Assembly (NCBI GenBank): GCA_947464665.1
Contig: CANHXV010000080.1
Location: 1 to 8,876, forward strand
Length of the DNA: 8,876 nt
Origin: Comamonadaceae bacterium
GTDB taxonomy: Bacteria; Pseudomonadota; Gammaproteobacteria; Burkholderiales; Burkholderiaceae_C
Direction: 5' to 3'
Under the pieces are notes generated by a model. The model was not told the origin of the DNA. It searched no databases and saw nothing but the letters and a program-made list of their open reading frames with translations. Below are positions 1 to 6,507 of this stretch, one piece after another (position 1 is the stretch's first letter; each line of letters starts with the position of its first letter). The translations under genes were made by a program, and so were the position numbers.

Positions 1-245
1 CCAGACACGGCAGAGGCCAAATGGAACACGCCATCAAAGCCACTCTGAAACAATGCGCCTTGCTCCAGCATGGGGCCAGCATGGCCTTTGACGCGAGAGT
101 CTGCCAATAAATCAGCTGGCGCAGGGAACAAGTCGGCAATGTGCAACTCAGTGACTTTGTGACCGTTGAGTTCGCCCTTCTTGAGAATTTCGCGGGCTAA
201 GCGTGCGCCTAGAAATCCTGCGCCACCGGTGATGAGTAATTTCAT
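1..245 (-). CDS. denD: NAD-dependent epimerase/dehydratase-fold dehydrogenase, D-erythronate dehydrogenase-like (partial, N-terminus only)
   Basis: Only the first 81 codons are present; the gene runs off the left edge of the window. The translation begins MKLLITGGAGFLGARLA, a Rossmann GxxGxxG nucleotide-binding motif (G7, G10, G13) of extended short-chain dehydrogenases, and reaches the HLAS motif (residues 75-78) that ends beta-strand 4. The combination of this start, the long insert after the first helix and the FDGVFHLAS stretch is what I recall of DenD-type D-erythronate dehydrogenases, which oxidise the C2 hydroxyl of D-erythronate using NAD+. The catalytic Tyr/Lys and substrate residues lie outside the window, so a uronate dehydrogenase or a sugar epimerase is not excluded. 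The gene follows the IlvD/Edd dehydratase by 32 bp on the same strand, so the two are probably co-transcribed and act in one sugar-acid pathway. A weak purine stretch (AGAAAG) precedes the ATG at 245. The symbol is a family-level guess. Confidence 0.75.
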   Translation of the reverse strand, partial: MKLLITGGAGFLGARLAREILKKGELNGHKVTELHIADLFPAPADLLADSRVKGHAGPMLEQGALFQSGFDGVFHLASAVS

Positions 246-277
246 GGTGAATGCTTTCTAATATGAATAGGAAAAAA

Positions 278-2014
278 TCAGTGGTTGTCTTTGGGCACAA
301 AGGCGCCGCGCTTGCCCACCAAGAAATTAAGGTCGCAACCTTCGTCTGCTTGAAGCACGGTGTCGACATACAGTTTCCAGTAGCCTGACTTTAAGGGGGG
401 CTCTGGGCGAACCCATTTGGCCAAACGCGCTTTGAGTTCTTCATCGCTGATCAGCAATTGCATTCTGCGCTCAGGCACATTAAGTTCAATCATGTCGCCA
501 TTTTGAACCACAGCCAAGGGGCCGCCGTCGGCTGCTTCAGGCGTGGTGTGCAGCACCACCGTACCGTAAGCCGTGCCACTCATGCGAGCATCGCTGATGC
601 GCACCATGTCGGTAATGCCTTTGCGCAAGACTTTGGGGGGAAGTGGCATGTTGCCCACTTCGGCCATGCCGGGGTAGCCTTTAGGGCCACAGTTTTTGAG
701 CACCAAGATGCAGTTTTCATCAACGTCCAAAGACTCGTCATCAATGCGTTTGTGAAAGTCATTGCTGTCTTCAAACACCACCGCACGACCTGTGTGCACC
801 ATGAGTGCAGGTGTGGCTGCACTGGGCTTGATGACGGCACCGCGGGGTGCCAAGTTGCCCCGCAAGATGGCAATTCCTGCTTTTTCTTTGAAAGGCGCTG
901 CCAAGGTTTTGATGACGCGAGGATCGTAGTTTTCTGCGCTGGCCACGTTTTCAGCCACACTCTTGCCGCTCACGGTCAAGATATCTTTGTGCAAAAACTT
1001 TTGAATCTCTTTCATCACGACAGGCAGGCCGCCAGCGTAACAAAAGTCTTCCATGAGGTGATCACCAGAAGGCTGCAAATTCAAAATGTTGGACATCTCA
1101 CTGCCCAATTTTTCGAAGTCGTCAATGGTGAGGTTGATGTTCAATCGACGAGCAATGGCAATCAAGTGAATCACGGCATTGGTAGAGCCACCAATGGCGG
1201 CCAAAGTGCAGATGGCATTTTCAAAAGCCTCTCGCGTCAGAATTTGAGAAATCTTCACATCCTGGTGAACCATGTCGACGATGCGTCGGCCCGCTTCACG
1301 CGCCAACACATTGCGTCGGCCATCAACTGCAGGGTAGGCCGCATTGCCAGGCAAACCAATGCCCAAAGCTTCCACCATGCTTGCCATGGTACTGGCAGTG
1401 CCCATGGTCATGCAGTGGCCGTGGCTGCGGTGCATGCAGCTTTCGGCTTCAAAGAAGTCTTGGAGCTTGAGTGTGCCGGCTCGCACTTGTTCGCTCATGC
1501 TCCAGACGCCGGTGCCGGAGCCCAATTCTTGGCCGCGCCATTTCCCATTCAACATGGGGCCACCCGACACGCCAATGGTGGGCAAGTCAACACTAGAGGC
1601 GCCCATGAGCAGTGAGGGGGTGGTTTTGTCGCAGCCCATCAAAAGCACCACGCCGTCGATGGGGTTGCCGCGAATGCTTTCTTCCACATCCATAGAGGCC
1701 AGGTTGCGGTACAGCATGGCTGTAGGACGCAGCAGCGTCTCACCCAAAGACATAACGGGAAATTCGAGCGGAAACCCACCCGCTTCGTAAACGCCAATCT
1801 TGACCTGCTCTGCCAAGGTGCGAAAGTGTGAATTGCAGGGCGTGAGTTCGCTAAAGGTGTTGCAAATGCCAATGACAGGCCGGCCATCGAACTGGTCGTG
1901 CGGGACGCCTTTGCCTTTGACCCAGCTTCTGTAGGCAAAGCCGTCACGGTCTTGTCGGCCAAACCACTGTTGGCTGCGCAATTCTTCGGGTTTTTTCTTG
2001 GGGCTTTGAGTCAT
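278..2014 (-). CDS. IlvD/Edd family dehydratase, L-arabinonate/sugar-acid dehydratase-like
   Basis: A 578-aa iron-sulfur dehydratase expected to remove water from an aldonic acid, giving a 2-keto-3-deoxy acid. The three cysteines that hold the cluster in this family are visible: C60 in NTFSELTPCNSH, C128 in LLMGCDKTTPS and C201 in GHCMTMGTAS. K130 is the lysine carbamylated in structures, E92 is a likely metal ligand, and S479 in ISDARMSGTAYG is the likely catalytic base. From memory, Rhizobium leguminosarum L-arabinonate dehydratase uses Cys59, Cys127, Cys200, Lys129 and Ser480, nearly the same numbering, and has about the same length. This places the protein in the sugar-acid group ([2Fe-2S]) rather than with IlvD of branched-chain amino acid synthesis. 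It is divergent from a 2-hydroxyacid dehydrogenase and upstream of a DenD-like dehydrogenase, which supports sugar-acid catabolism. A FadR-type regulator nearby and a palindrome 43 bp before the start suggest repression lifted by the substrate or a product. The exact substrate (L-arabinonate, D-xylonate, D-fuconate, galactonate or other) cannot be read from sequence. No strong ribosome binding site precedes the ATG. Confidence 0.93.
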   Translation of the reverse strand: MTQSPKKKPEELRSQQWFGRQDRDGFAYRSWVKGKGVPHDQFDGRPVIGICNTFSELTPCNSHFRTLAEQVKIGVYEAGGFPLEFPVMSLGETLLRPTAMLYRNLASMDVEESIRGNPIDGVVLLMGCDKTTPSLLMGASSVDLPTIGVSGGPMLNGKWRGQELGSGTGVWSMSEQVRAGTLKLQDFFEAESCMHRSHGHCMTMGTASTMASMVEALGIGLPGNAAYPAVDGRRNVLAREAGRRIVDMVHQDVKISQILTREAFENAICTLAAIGGSTNAVIHLIAIARRLNINLTIDDFEKLGSEMSNILNLQPSGDHLMEDFCYAGGLPVVMKEIQKFLHKDILTVSGKSVAENVASAENYDPRVIKTLAAPFKEKAGIAILRGNLAPRGAVIKPSAATPALMVHTGRAVVFEDSNDFHKRIDDESLDVDENCILVLKNCGPKGYPGMAEVGNMPLPPKVLRKGITDMVRISDARMSGTAYGTVVLHTTPEAADGGPLAVVQNGDMIELNVPERRMQLLISDEELKARLAKWVRPEPPLKSGYWKLYVDTVLQADEGCDLNFLVGKRGAFVPKDNH

Positions 2015-2056
2015 GGCAATTTTCTTTGATAGAGGTTGACGGTTGATTCAGGGGTC

Positions 2057-2069
2057 ACGATATTATCGT
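2057..2069. promoter_or_regulatory. Candidate operator: perfect palindrome, 6-bp arms
   Basis: ACGATA and TATCGT are perfect inverted arms around a single central T. An overlapping imperfect palindrome, TATC...GATA, spans 2064-2078. FadR-subfamily GntR regulators bind short palindromes of this kind, and such a regulator is encoded at 3173. The site lies 43 bp upstream of the dehydratase start and overlaps its only plausible -10 hexamer, so a repressor bound here would block that promoter directly. The pairing of regulator and site is an inference; the symmetry is directly seen. Confidence 0.5.
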
Positions 2070-2164
2070 ATGATGATAGATGATTTGGGTTGCATTTTGA
2101 GCCCATTGGCACTCGTGCAAACCCTCAATCCATTCATCGCCATGGCGGTGGTTTTTTTGTGACC

Positions 2165-2170
2165 AGGAGA
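2165..2170 (+). promoter_or_regulatory. Ribosome binding site of the 2-hydroxyacid dehydrogenase
   Basis: AGGAGA is a near-perfect Shine-Dalgarno sequence with an 8-nt spacer to the ATG at 2179. It fixes this start codon and is the strongest such site on the plus strand of this locus. Confidence 0.8.
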
Positions 2171-2178
2171 TTCTCAAA

Positions 2179-3123
2179 ATGACCTTTCATAATCCAGAAA
2201 TCGTTGTGACCTCGCGCATTCCCCCTTTTTTAACGAATGGCTTGCAAGAAAAATTTGTGGTCCACGAGCGCGATCACATACGCGATCGTCAAGTTTTTGG
2301 ACGTGTGCGCGCCTTGGTAGGGGGCGGCGAGTCCAAAATTGATGCGAGTTACATGGCGCTGTTTCCTGCCTTGGAAATGATTTCAGTGTGTGGCGTGGGG
2401 TATGACGGCATCGACGTCGCGGCGGCCAAAAAGCGCGGCATTATGGTGACACATACACCTGAAGTGCTAAATGACGATGTGGCCGATTTGGCAATGGGCT
2501 TGCTCTTGTCAGTGGCTCGCAAAATTCCCGCAGCCGATCGCTTTACCCGCAACGCCGATTGGCTAGATGGTCCCTTCCAACTCACACGCAAACTCACAGG
2601 TGCCAAGTTAGGCATTGTGGGCATGGGCCGCATTGGCCAAGCCATTGCCAAACGCGCAGCTGCATTTGACATGGTCATCAGCTACACCACTCGCAATCAA
2701 CGCTCTGATGTAGCTTACAAGTATGTGCCCAATGTGCTTGCTTTGGCGGCTGAGGTTGATTTCATGGTTGTGATCACACCAGGTGGCGCCGCCACCAAAA
2801 ATCTGATCAACGCCGAAGTGCTCAAGGCTCTGGGGCCGCAGAGTTTCTTGGTCAATGTGGCGCGCGGCTCTGTGGTCGATCAAGCAGCTCTCATTGAAGC
2901 CTTGCAAAAGAAATGGATTGCTGGCGCAGGCCTGGATGTCTACGTCGATGAACCCAATGTGCCTGCAGAGTTAAGAAAGCTCGACAACGTGGTGCTGACC
3001 CCTCACATTGCCAGCGCCACCGTTGAAACACGCAAGGCCATGTCGGCCTTGGCCTTGGCCAATTTAGAGGCATTCATGGCAGGGCAGCCCGTCCTAACCC
3101 CAGTGCCTGAATGTCGAACTTGA
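2179..3123 (+). CDS. D-isomer-specific 2-hydroxyacid dehydrogenase (glyoxylate/hydroxypyruvate reductase-like)
   Basis: A 314-aa soluble oxidoreductase interconverting a 2-keto acid and its D-2-hydroxy acid. The nucleotide-binding motif is GMGRIG (residues 148-153), after a catalytic-domain half with the CGVGYDGID motif (71-79). The catalytic triad is visible as R229 (NVARGS), E258 (VDEP) and H276 (TPHIAS). The loop after the second Rossmann strand reads SYTTRNQR, without the acidic residue typical of strict NAD+ enzymes and with a nearby Arg, which hints at NADPH use as in GhrB-type reductases. Length is normal for the family. It lies divergent to the sugar-acid dehydratase and 49 bp ahead of the FadR-type regulator, so it probably works on a keto acid in the same pathway, for example reducing hydroxypyruvate, glyoxylate or a keto-deoxy acid. 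Exact substrate unknown. The start is supported by AGGAGA 8 nt upstream. Confidence 0.9.
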   Translation: MTFHNPEIVVTSRIPPFLTNGLQEKFVVHERDHIRDRQVFGRVRALVGGGESKIDASYMALFPALEMISVCGVGYDGIDVAAAKKRGIMVTHTPEVLNDDVADLAMGLLLSVARKIPAADRFTRNADWLDGPFQLTRKLTGAKLGIVGMGRIGQAIAKRAAAFDMVISYTTRNQRSDVAYKYVPNVLALAAEVDFMVVITPGGAATKNLINAEVLKALGPQSFLVNVARGSVVDQAALIEALQKKWIAGAGLDVYVDEPNVPAELRKLDNVVLTPHIASATVETRKAMSALALANLEAFMAGQPVLTPVPECRT

Positions 3124-3147
3124 GCCTCCTTTCAGGTCCAACCATGT

Positions 3148-3160
3148 TCAGTACAACTGA
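3148..3160. repeat. Short inverted repeat before the GntR gene
   Basis: TCAGT and ACTGA are perfect 5-bp arms around ACA in the 49-bp gap between the dehydrogenase and the regulator, ending 12 bp before the regulator's ATG. It might be an autoregulatory site, but it does not resemble the palindrome at 2057-2069 and arms this short can occur by chance. Confidence 0.25.
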
Positions 3161-3172
3161 CTCCCGTTTCGA

Positions 3173-3916
3173 ATGATCAAAAACGTTCATGGCAACACGG
3201 TTGACTATATTGGCGAGGCCATCGTAGGCGGCAAGTACCCCGTGGGTGGCAGCTTGCCGCCAGAGCCTGTTCTGTGCGAACAATTGGGTGTCAGTCGAAC
3301 CGTGATTCGAGAGTCAGTCAAATCTTTGGTTGCCAAGGGCCTTATCTTTACAGGCCCCAAGGTCGGTACCCGAGTCTTGCCAGAGGAGCAATGGAATTGG
3401 TTTGACCCTGATGTCATTGCGTGGCAAGCCAAAGCCGGACTGACAGCAGAATTTTTGCGCGACCTTCAGGAGCTGCGCAGAGTGGTAGAGCCGGCGGCTG
3501 TGCGCTTGGCAGCAGAGCGCGCCACCGCAGCCGACATTGACGTTGTGTCTGCCGCTTATGCCGGCATGAAAAAAGCCATCGAAGAGGGCGGTGATTACGT
3601 CACCCACGACATGCACTTTCACACAGGCATGTTGGTGGCATCGCACAATCGAATGATTGTGCAGATGAGTAAGGCTTTAGGGGCGTTGCTTCGAACCAGT
3701 TTTGAAATTTCAACGGCGCGCAAAGATGCGCCTAAAGCAGCTTTGCCTTTGCACAAGGCGGTGTTGGACGCTGTCATGGCCAAAAATCCAGACAAGGCTG
3801 AAAAAGCCATTCGAGTTTTGATTGAAGGCGCACACCAAGACATGGAGCATGTTTTAAACTCACGTAGAAAATTGCCCAGCCTGTCAGGCCCCGCAAAACT
3901 GATCAAAGCGCCCTGA
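3173..3916 (+). CDS. GntR family transcriptional regulator, FadR/FCD subfamily
   Basis: A 247-aa DNA-binding regulator. The N-terminal winged helix (about residues 5-70) has the GntR signature LPPEPVLCEQLGVSRTVIRE followed by ESVKSLVAKGLI, and the wing ends at GPKVGTRV. The C-terminal all-helical FCD domain (about 95-228) has the expected ligand-binding pattern: D146 and H150 in DMHFH, then H194 in LHKAVLDAV, with H221 a possible fourth metal ligand. Such domains usually bind a carboxylate or sugar-acid effector through a metal ion. It is likely the local repressor of the flanking sugar-acid genes, acting at the divergent region 2015-2178. DgoR/LldR-like family members commonly have this role. 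An in-frame stop at 3158-3160 with no other start codon before 3173 makes this ATG secure, although no clear Shine-Dalgarno is present. It may be translated from the upstream dehydrogenase transcript. Confidence 0.92.
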   Translation: MIKNVHGNTVDYIGEAIVGGKYPVGGSLPPEPVLCEQLGVSRTVIRESVKSLVAKGLIFTGPKVGTRVLPEEQWNWFDPDVIAWQAKAGLTAEFLRDLQELRRVVEPAAVRLAAERATAADIDVVSAAYAGMKKAIEEGGDYVTHDMHFHTGMLVASHNRMIVQMSKALGALLRTSFEISTARKDAPKAALPLHKAVLDAVMAKNPDKAEKAIRVLIEGAHQDMEHVLNSRRKLPSLSGPAKLIKAP

Positions 3917-3945
3917 TCGAATTCATTTTTTATAACCCTTGAATC

Positions 3946-4329
3946 ATGACAAATTTCACCAAAGTAGTGCTGTTCACCGACACCGATGGCAAAGCACGAT
4001 TCAAAGAAGAAACAATGACCTTGGGCGAGGGCACGCTACAAAGTCAGTTGACCGAAGTTTTCTCAGCAGAGGGCTATCAAATTCGCTACAGTCCGGTTGG
4101 ATTTCGGAGCCAATTTCATGTCACGGGCAAGCCTCAGTGGGTCTTTATTTTGTCGGGTCAAATGGAAATTGGTTTGCAAGATGGCAGCTCGCGTGTGTTC
4201 TCCGCAGGTGAACATTTTTACTCTGCCGACACCTTGCCTGCAGGGGTAAGTTTTGATCCCGCTGTGCATGGACACTGGAGCCGTCAGGTCGGGGAAGAGC
4301 CCTTGCGAACTTTGTTTCTCAAGGATTAA
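3946..4329 (+). CDS. Small cupin-fold protein with degenerate metal site
   Basis: A 127-aa protein of probable single-domain cupin (RmlC-like) fold. The first cupin motif region reads FHVTGKPQWVFILSGQMEIG (57-76): the strand pattern and the LSGQ turn are kept, but the usual HxH...E ligands are reduced to H58, with Q64 at or near the glutamate position. The second half, SAGEHFYSADTLPAG (86-100) and DPAVHGHWSRQ (104-114), holds H90, H108 and H110. It may bind metal through a different set of histidines or act as a non-enzymatic sugar or effector binder. It starts 29 bp after the GntR regulator on the same strand and so probably belongs to the sugar-acid operon, perhaps as a mutarotase- or isomerase-like accessory, but no function can be assigned. 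A stop codon at 3940-3942, two codons before the ATG, fixes the start. No clear ribosome binding site is visible. Confidence 0.82.
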   Translation: MTNFTKVVLFTDTDGKARFKEETMTLGEGTLQSQLTEVFSAEGYQIRYSPVGFRSQFHVTGKPQWVFILSGQMEIGLQDGSSRVFSAGEHFYSADTLPAGVSFDPAVHGHWSRQVGEEPLRTLFLKD

Positions 4330-4342
4330 CAACACCTTGAGA
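4317..4342. terminator. Hairpin between convergent genes, possible weak bidirectional terminator
   Basis: TCTCAAGG (4317-4324) and CCTTGAGA (4335-4342) form a perfect 8-bp stem with a 10-nt loop that contains the TAA stop of the cupin gene. It lies exactly between the convergent cupin and flavin-reductase-like genes. Neither side has a clear U-tract, so it may be a 3'-end-protecting hairpin or a weak terminator rather than a classical intrinsic one. Confidence 0.45.
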
Positions 4343-4347
4343 GTCAT

Positions 4348-4962
4348 TCAGTTTGATGGCCGATGTAGCTTGAACAGCTGTTCTGGTCCAATTGAAAAAT
4401 AATCGGCAGGGCCACCACCGCGAAGCACGTGCTGTGCATTGGCGGTGTCGTAAATGCCATTGTTCAAAAGCCTCTCATCGATGTGAACACCAATCACTTC
4501 ACCAAAAACCATCCAAGTTTGAAGGGGTTCACCTTGTAAATTTTTCATTTGCAAAATTTCGGTGCATCGGCATTCAAAACTCACAGGGCTTTCGGCTACA
4601 CGAGGCACCTTGACCAATCGGGACGGAGCTGTTGAAAGCCCTGAGATTTCAAATTCATTGACTTCAGGGGGCACCGCTTTGCAGGTCTGGTTCATGGCTT
4701 CAACTTGCGGGCGCGTGACCAAGTTCCAAACAAATTCCCCAGTAGCCTCAATGTTGTTGAGTGAATCTTTGCGCCCAATGCTGGAGAAGCCAATGAGGGG
4801 TGGTATGTAATTAAAAGCATTGAAGAAACTGTAGGGCGCTAAATTCAAGACGCCATCAGCGCTTTGAGAAGAGACCCAACCAATAGGGCGAGGGCCCACA
4901 ATGGCATTGAAGGGATCGTGTGGAAGTTGGTGTCCGAGGCGGGGTTCGTAAAAGTAAGTCAT
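4348..4962 (-). CDS. Flavin reductase-like FMN-binding split-barrel protein
   Basis: A 204-aa soluble protein of the flavin reductase-like group (COG1853-type, FMN-binding split barrel). Typical features are PRPIGWVSS (25-33), NLAPYSFFNAF (40-50), KDSLNNIEATGEFVWNL (65-81), the late strand GEVIGVHID (154-162) and the C-terminal RGGGPADY (181-188). Members bind FMN non-covalently and may reduce flavin with NAD(P)H, but many have unknown partners. The gene starts 3 bp after the photolyase stop (TGA, three bases, ATG) and has no Shine-Dalgarno at a usable distance, so it is probably translated by coupling to the photolyase. This links it to a flavin-dependent light enzyme: it could supply reduced flavin or keep the photolyase FAD reduced, which is inference only. 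Its 3' end faces the cupin gene. Length is normal for the family. Confidence 0.88.
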   Translation of the reverse strand: MTYFYEPRLGHQLPHDPFNAIVGPRPIGWVSSQSADGVLNLAPYSFFNAFNYIPPLIGFSSIGRKDSLNNIEATGEFVWNLVTRPQVEAMNQTCKAVPPEVNEFEISGLSTAPSRLVKVPRVAESPVSFECRCTEILQMKNLQGEPLQTWMVFGEVIGVHIDERLLNNGIYDTANAQHVLRGGGPADYFSIGPEQLFKLHRPSN

Positions 4963-4965
4963 TCT

Positions 4966-6507
4966 TCAAATAGAGGTGTTGGTGAGTAGTTTCGCTTGCG
5001 CTGCAATGGCGCTTCGCTCTTCGTGTGAAAGTCGATTGAGATTTTTAAGCTGCATCAGCATGCGAGGATTCTTGGCCAACAGATCGACATGTCGGTTCAG
5101 GTAGTCCCAATAAAGGGTGGTGAATGGACAAGCATTCTCGCCGACTGATAGGCCAGGATTGAAGCGGCAGCCTTTGCAGTGGTTGCTCATTCGGTCAATG
5201 TATTTACCGCTGGCTACATAGGGTTTGCTGGCCATCACGCCGCCGTCTGCAAACTGGCTCATGCCCAAAGTATTAGGAAGTTCAACCCATTCCACCGCAT
5301 CCACATATACACCCAAGTACCAGGCATGAACATCTTTGGGCACCACGCCCAGCAACAGCGCATAAAGCCCCGTGACCATCAGGCGTTGAATGTGGTGGGC
5401 ATAGCCGTGGTTCAGCGTTTGAGAAATGGCGTCTCGCAAGCAGGCCATGTCTGTGTCGCCGGTCCAGTAAAACGCGGGCAAGTGTGCTGAGGCCTGCATG
5501 GCATTGCGCTCTAAATACTCGGGCATTTGCGTCCAGTAGATACCGCGCACGTATTCTCGCCATCCTAAAATTTGACGAATAAAGCCTTCAACCGCCGGCA
5601 GCGGCGCATGACCTTGTTCGTAGGCTTTCTCTGCAGCACTGACGACTTCTTGGGGATTGAGCAGTTTCAAATTCAAGGCGCTTGCAATGTGCGAGTGATA
5701 CAGCCAAACCTCACCCTCCCACATTGCATCTTGGTACAGGCCAAAGAAGGGCAGTCGATGCTGAATGAAACTGTCAAGTGCTTCAAGGGCTTGCTTGCGT
5801 GTGACGGGCCAGGCAAAGCTGTTTAAAGTGCCAGGGTTTGCAGCCAACTTCTCATTGACCAAGTTCATCACATCTTGTGTGATGCTGTCGGGTTCAAATC
5901 TCAAGGGTTTGGGCAACAAGCCCGGGCCTGCCTTGCCAAAGCTGCCGCGATTTTCTTCGTCAAAGTTCCACTGACCACCGATTGGTTTTTTGCCGTCCAT
6001 CAAGATGCCAGTTTTTTGACGCAACTCTCGGTAGAAAAATTCTTGGCGCAATTGTTTGCGACCTTTGGCGTGCTCTGCAAAGTCACGCACGGTGCTAAAG
6101 AAGTGCGCGTCATCCCGAAAGTCCAATGCCAAGCCATTTTTTTTGGCAACGGCTCGTAAGCTTTGCAGAATGCGCCATTCCCCAGGCGCTGTCATGAGCA
6201 GTTTTTGCGGTCTTAGTTTTTGAATGGCTTTGTCGAGTTCGCCCGCCAAGGTGCCCGTGTTGTTTAAGTCGTTTAGCTGGGTGTAGTTGAGTAGCCAGCC
6301 TTTGGCTTTGAGAGTTTCGGCAAAGTGGCGCATGGCACTGAGAAACAAAGTGCTCCGCTGTTTGGAAGAAGCAACATGGGTTGACTCTTCCATCACTTCA
6401 GCCATCCAAATGATGTCTTGTGTGGGATCAAAGTCAGCCAAGGCTGTTGAATCTAGGTTCAGTTGATCTCCCAAGATCAAGACCAAATGACGCAGTGATT
6501 TAGCCAT
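4966..6507 (-). CDS. Iron-sulfur bacterial cryptochrome/photolyase (PhrB-type, probable (6-4) photolyase)
   Basis: A 513-aa member of the deoxyribodipyrimidine photolyase-related group (FeS-BCP), which repairs UV-induced (6-4) photoproducts with blue light, FAD, a lumazine-type antenna and a [4Fe-4S] cluster. The N-terminal alpha/beta domain begins LRHLVLILGDQLN. The C-terminal helical FAD domain holds the four cluster cysteines C356, C444, C447 and C460. As I recall, Agrobacterium PhrB uses C350, C438, C441 and C454, an identical spacing shifted by six. The same shift maps other recalled PhrB residues: W342 to W348, W390/Y391 to W396/Y397 (electron-transfer chain), H366 to H372, M410 to M416, and Y424/Y430 to Y430/Y436. 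The enzyme therefore looks intact. The start overlaps the 3' end of the DUF2256 gene by 8 bp and has AAGGAAA 8 nt upstream. It is the central gene of a three-gene operon ending with a flavin-reductase-like protein. A purely signalling cryptochrome role is not excluded. Confidence 0.95.
   Translation of the reverse strand: MAKSLRHLVLILGDQLNLDSTALADFDPTQDIIWMAEVMEESTHVASSKQRSTLFLSAMRHFAETLKAKGWLLNYTQLNDLNNTGTLAGELDKAIQKLRPQKLLMTAPGEWRILQSLRAVAKKNGLALDFRDDAHFFSTVRDFAEHAKGRKQLRQEFFYRELRQKTGILMDGKKPIGGQWNFDEENRGSFGKAGPGLLPKPLRFEPDSITQDVMNLVNEKLAANPGTLNSFAWPVTRKQALEALDSFIQHRLPFFGLYQDAMWEGEVWLYHSHIASALNLKLLNPQEVVSAAEKAYEQGHAPLPAVEGFIRQILGWREYVRGIYWTQMPEYLERNAMQASAHLPAFYWTGDTDMACLRDAISQTLNHGYAHHIQRLMVTGLYALLLGVVPKDVHAWYLGVYVDAVEWVELPNTLGMSQFADGGVMASKPYVASGKYIDRMSNHCKGCRFNPGLSVGENACPFTTLYWDYLNRHVDLLAKNPRMLMQLKNLNRLSHEERSAIAAQAKLLTNTSI

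Larger units (their letters stand above)
2015..2178. promoter_or_regulatory. Divergent promoter region between dehydratase and 2-hydroxyacid dehydrogenase
   Basis: This 164-bp non-coding spacer separates two divergent start codons and must carry the promoters for both transcripts. On the minus strand a GATAAT hexamer (2062-2067) is a fair -10 candidate for the dehydratase, but no convincing -35 lies 16-18 bp upstream of it. On the plus strand TTGGCA (2106-2111) is a possible -35, with only a weak -10 after it. A perfect palindrome (2057-2069) overlaps the minus-strand -10 candidate, which suits repression. A palindromic CGCCATGGCG and a seven-T run (2138-2158) lie just before the plus-strand ribosome binding site. 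Promoter positions are inferred. Confidence 0.6.

Noticed and set aside
458..1615. 385-codon open frame on the plus strand
   Set aside because: It lies wholly antisense to the dehydratase, whose motifs are clear on the other strand. Its translation is Ala/His/Val-rich and shows no recognisable domain.
2138..2158. Palindrome CGCCATGGCG followed by a T run, terminator-like
   Set aside because: The palindrome leaves too little loop for a stable stem, and the site sits just before a strong ribosome binding site in a divergent promoter region, where a terminator is not expected. An attenuator cannot be excluded but is unsupported.
3939..4211. Alternative plus-strand frame overlapping the cupin
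   Set aside because: The cupin frame gives a recognisable fold pattern and a start fixed by an upstream in-frame stop; this frame gives none.
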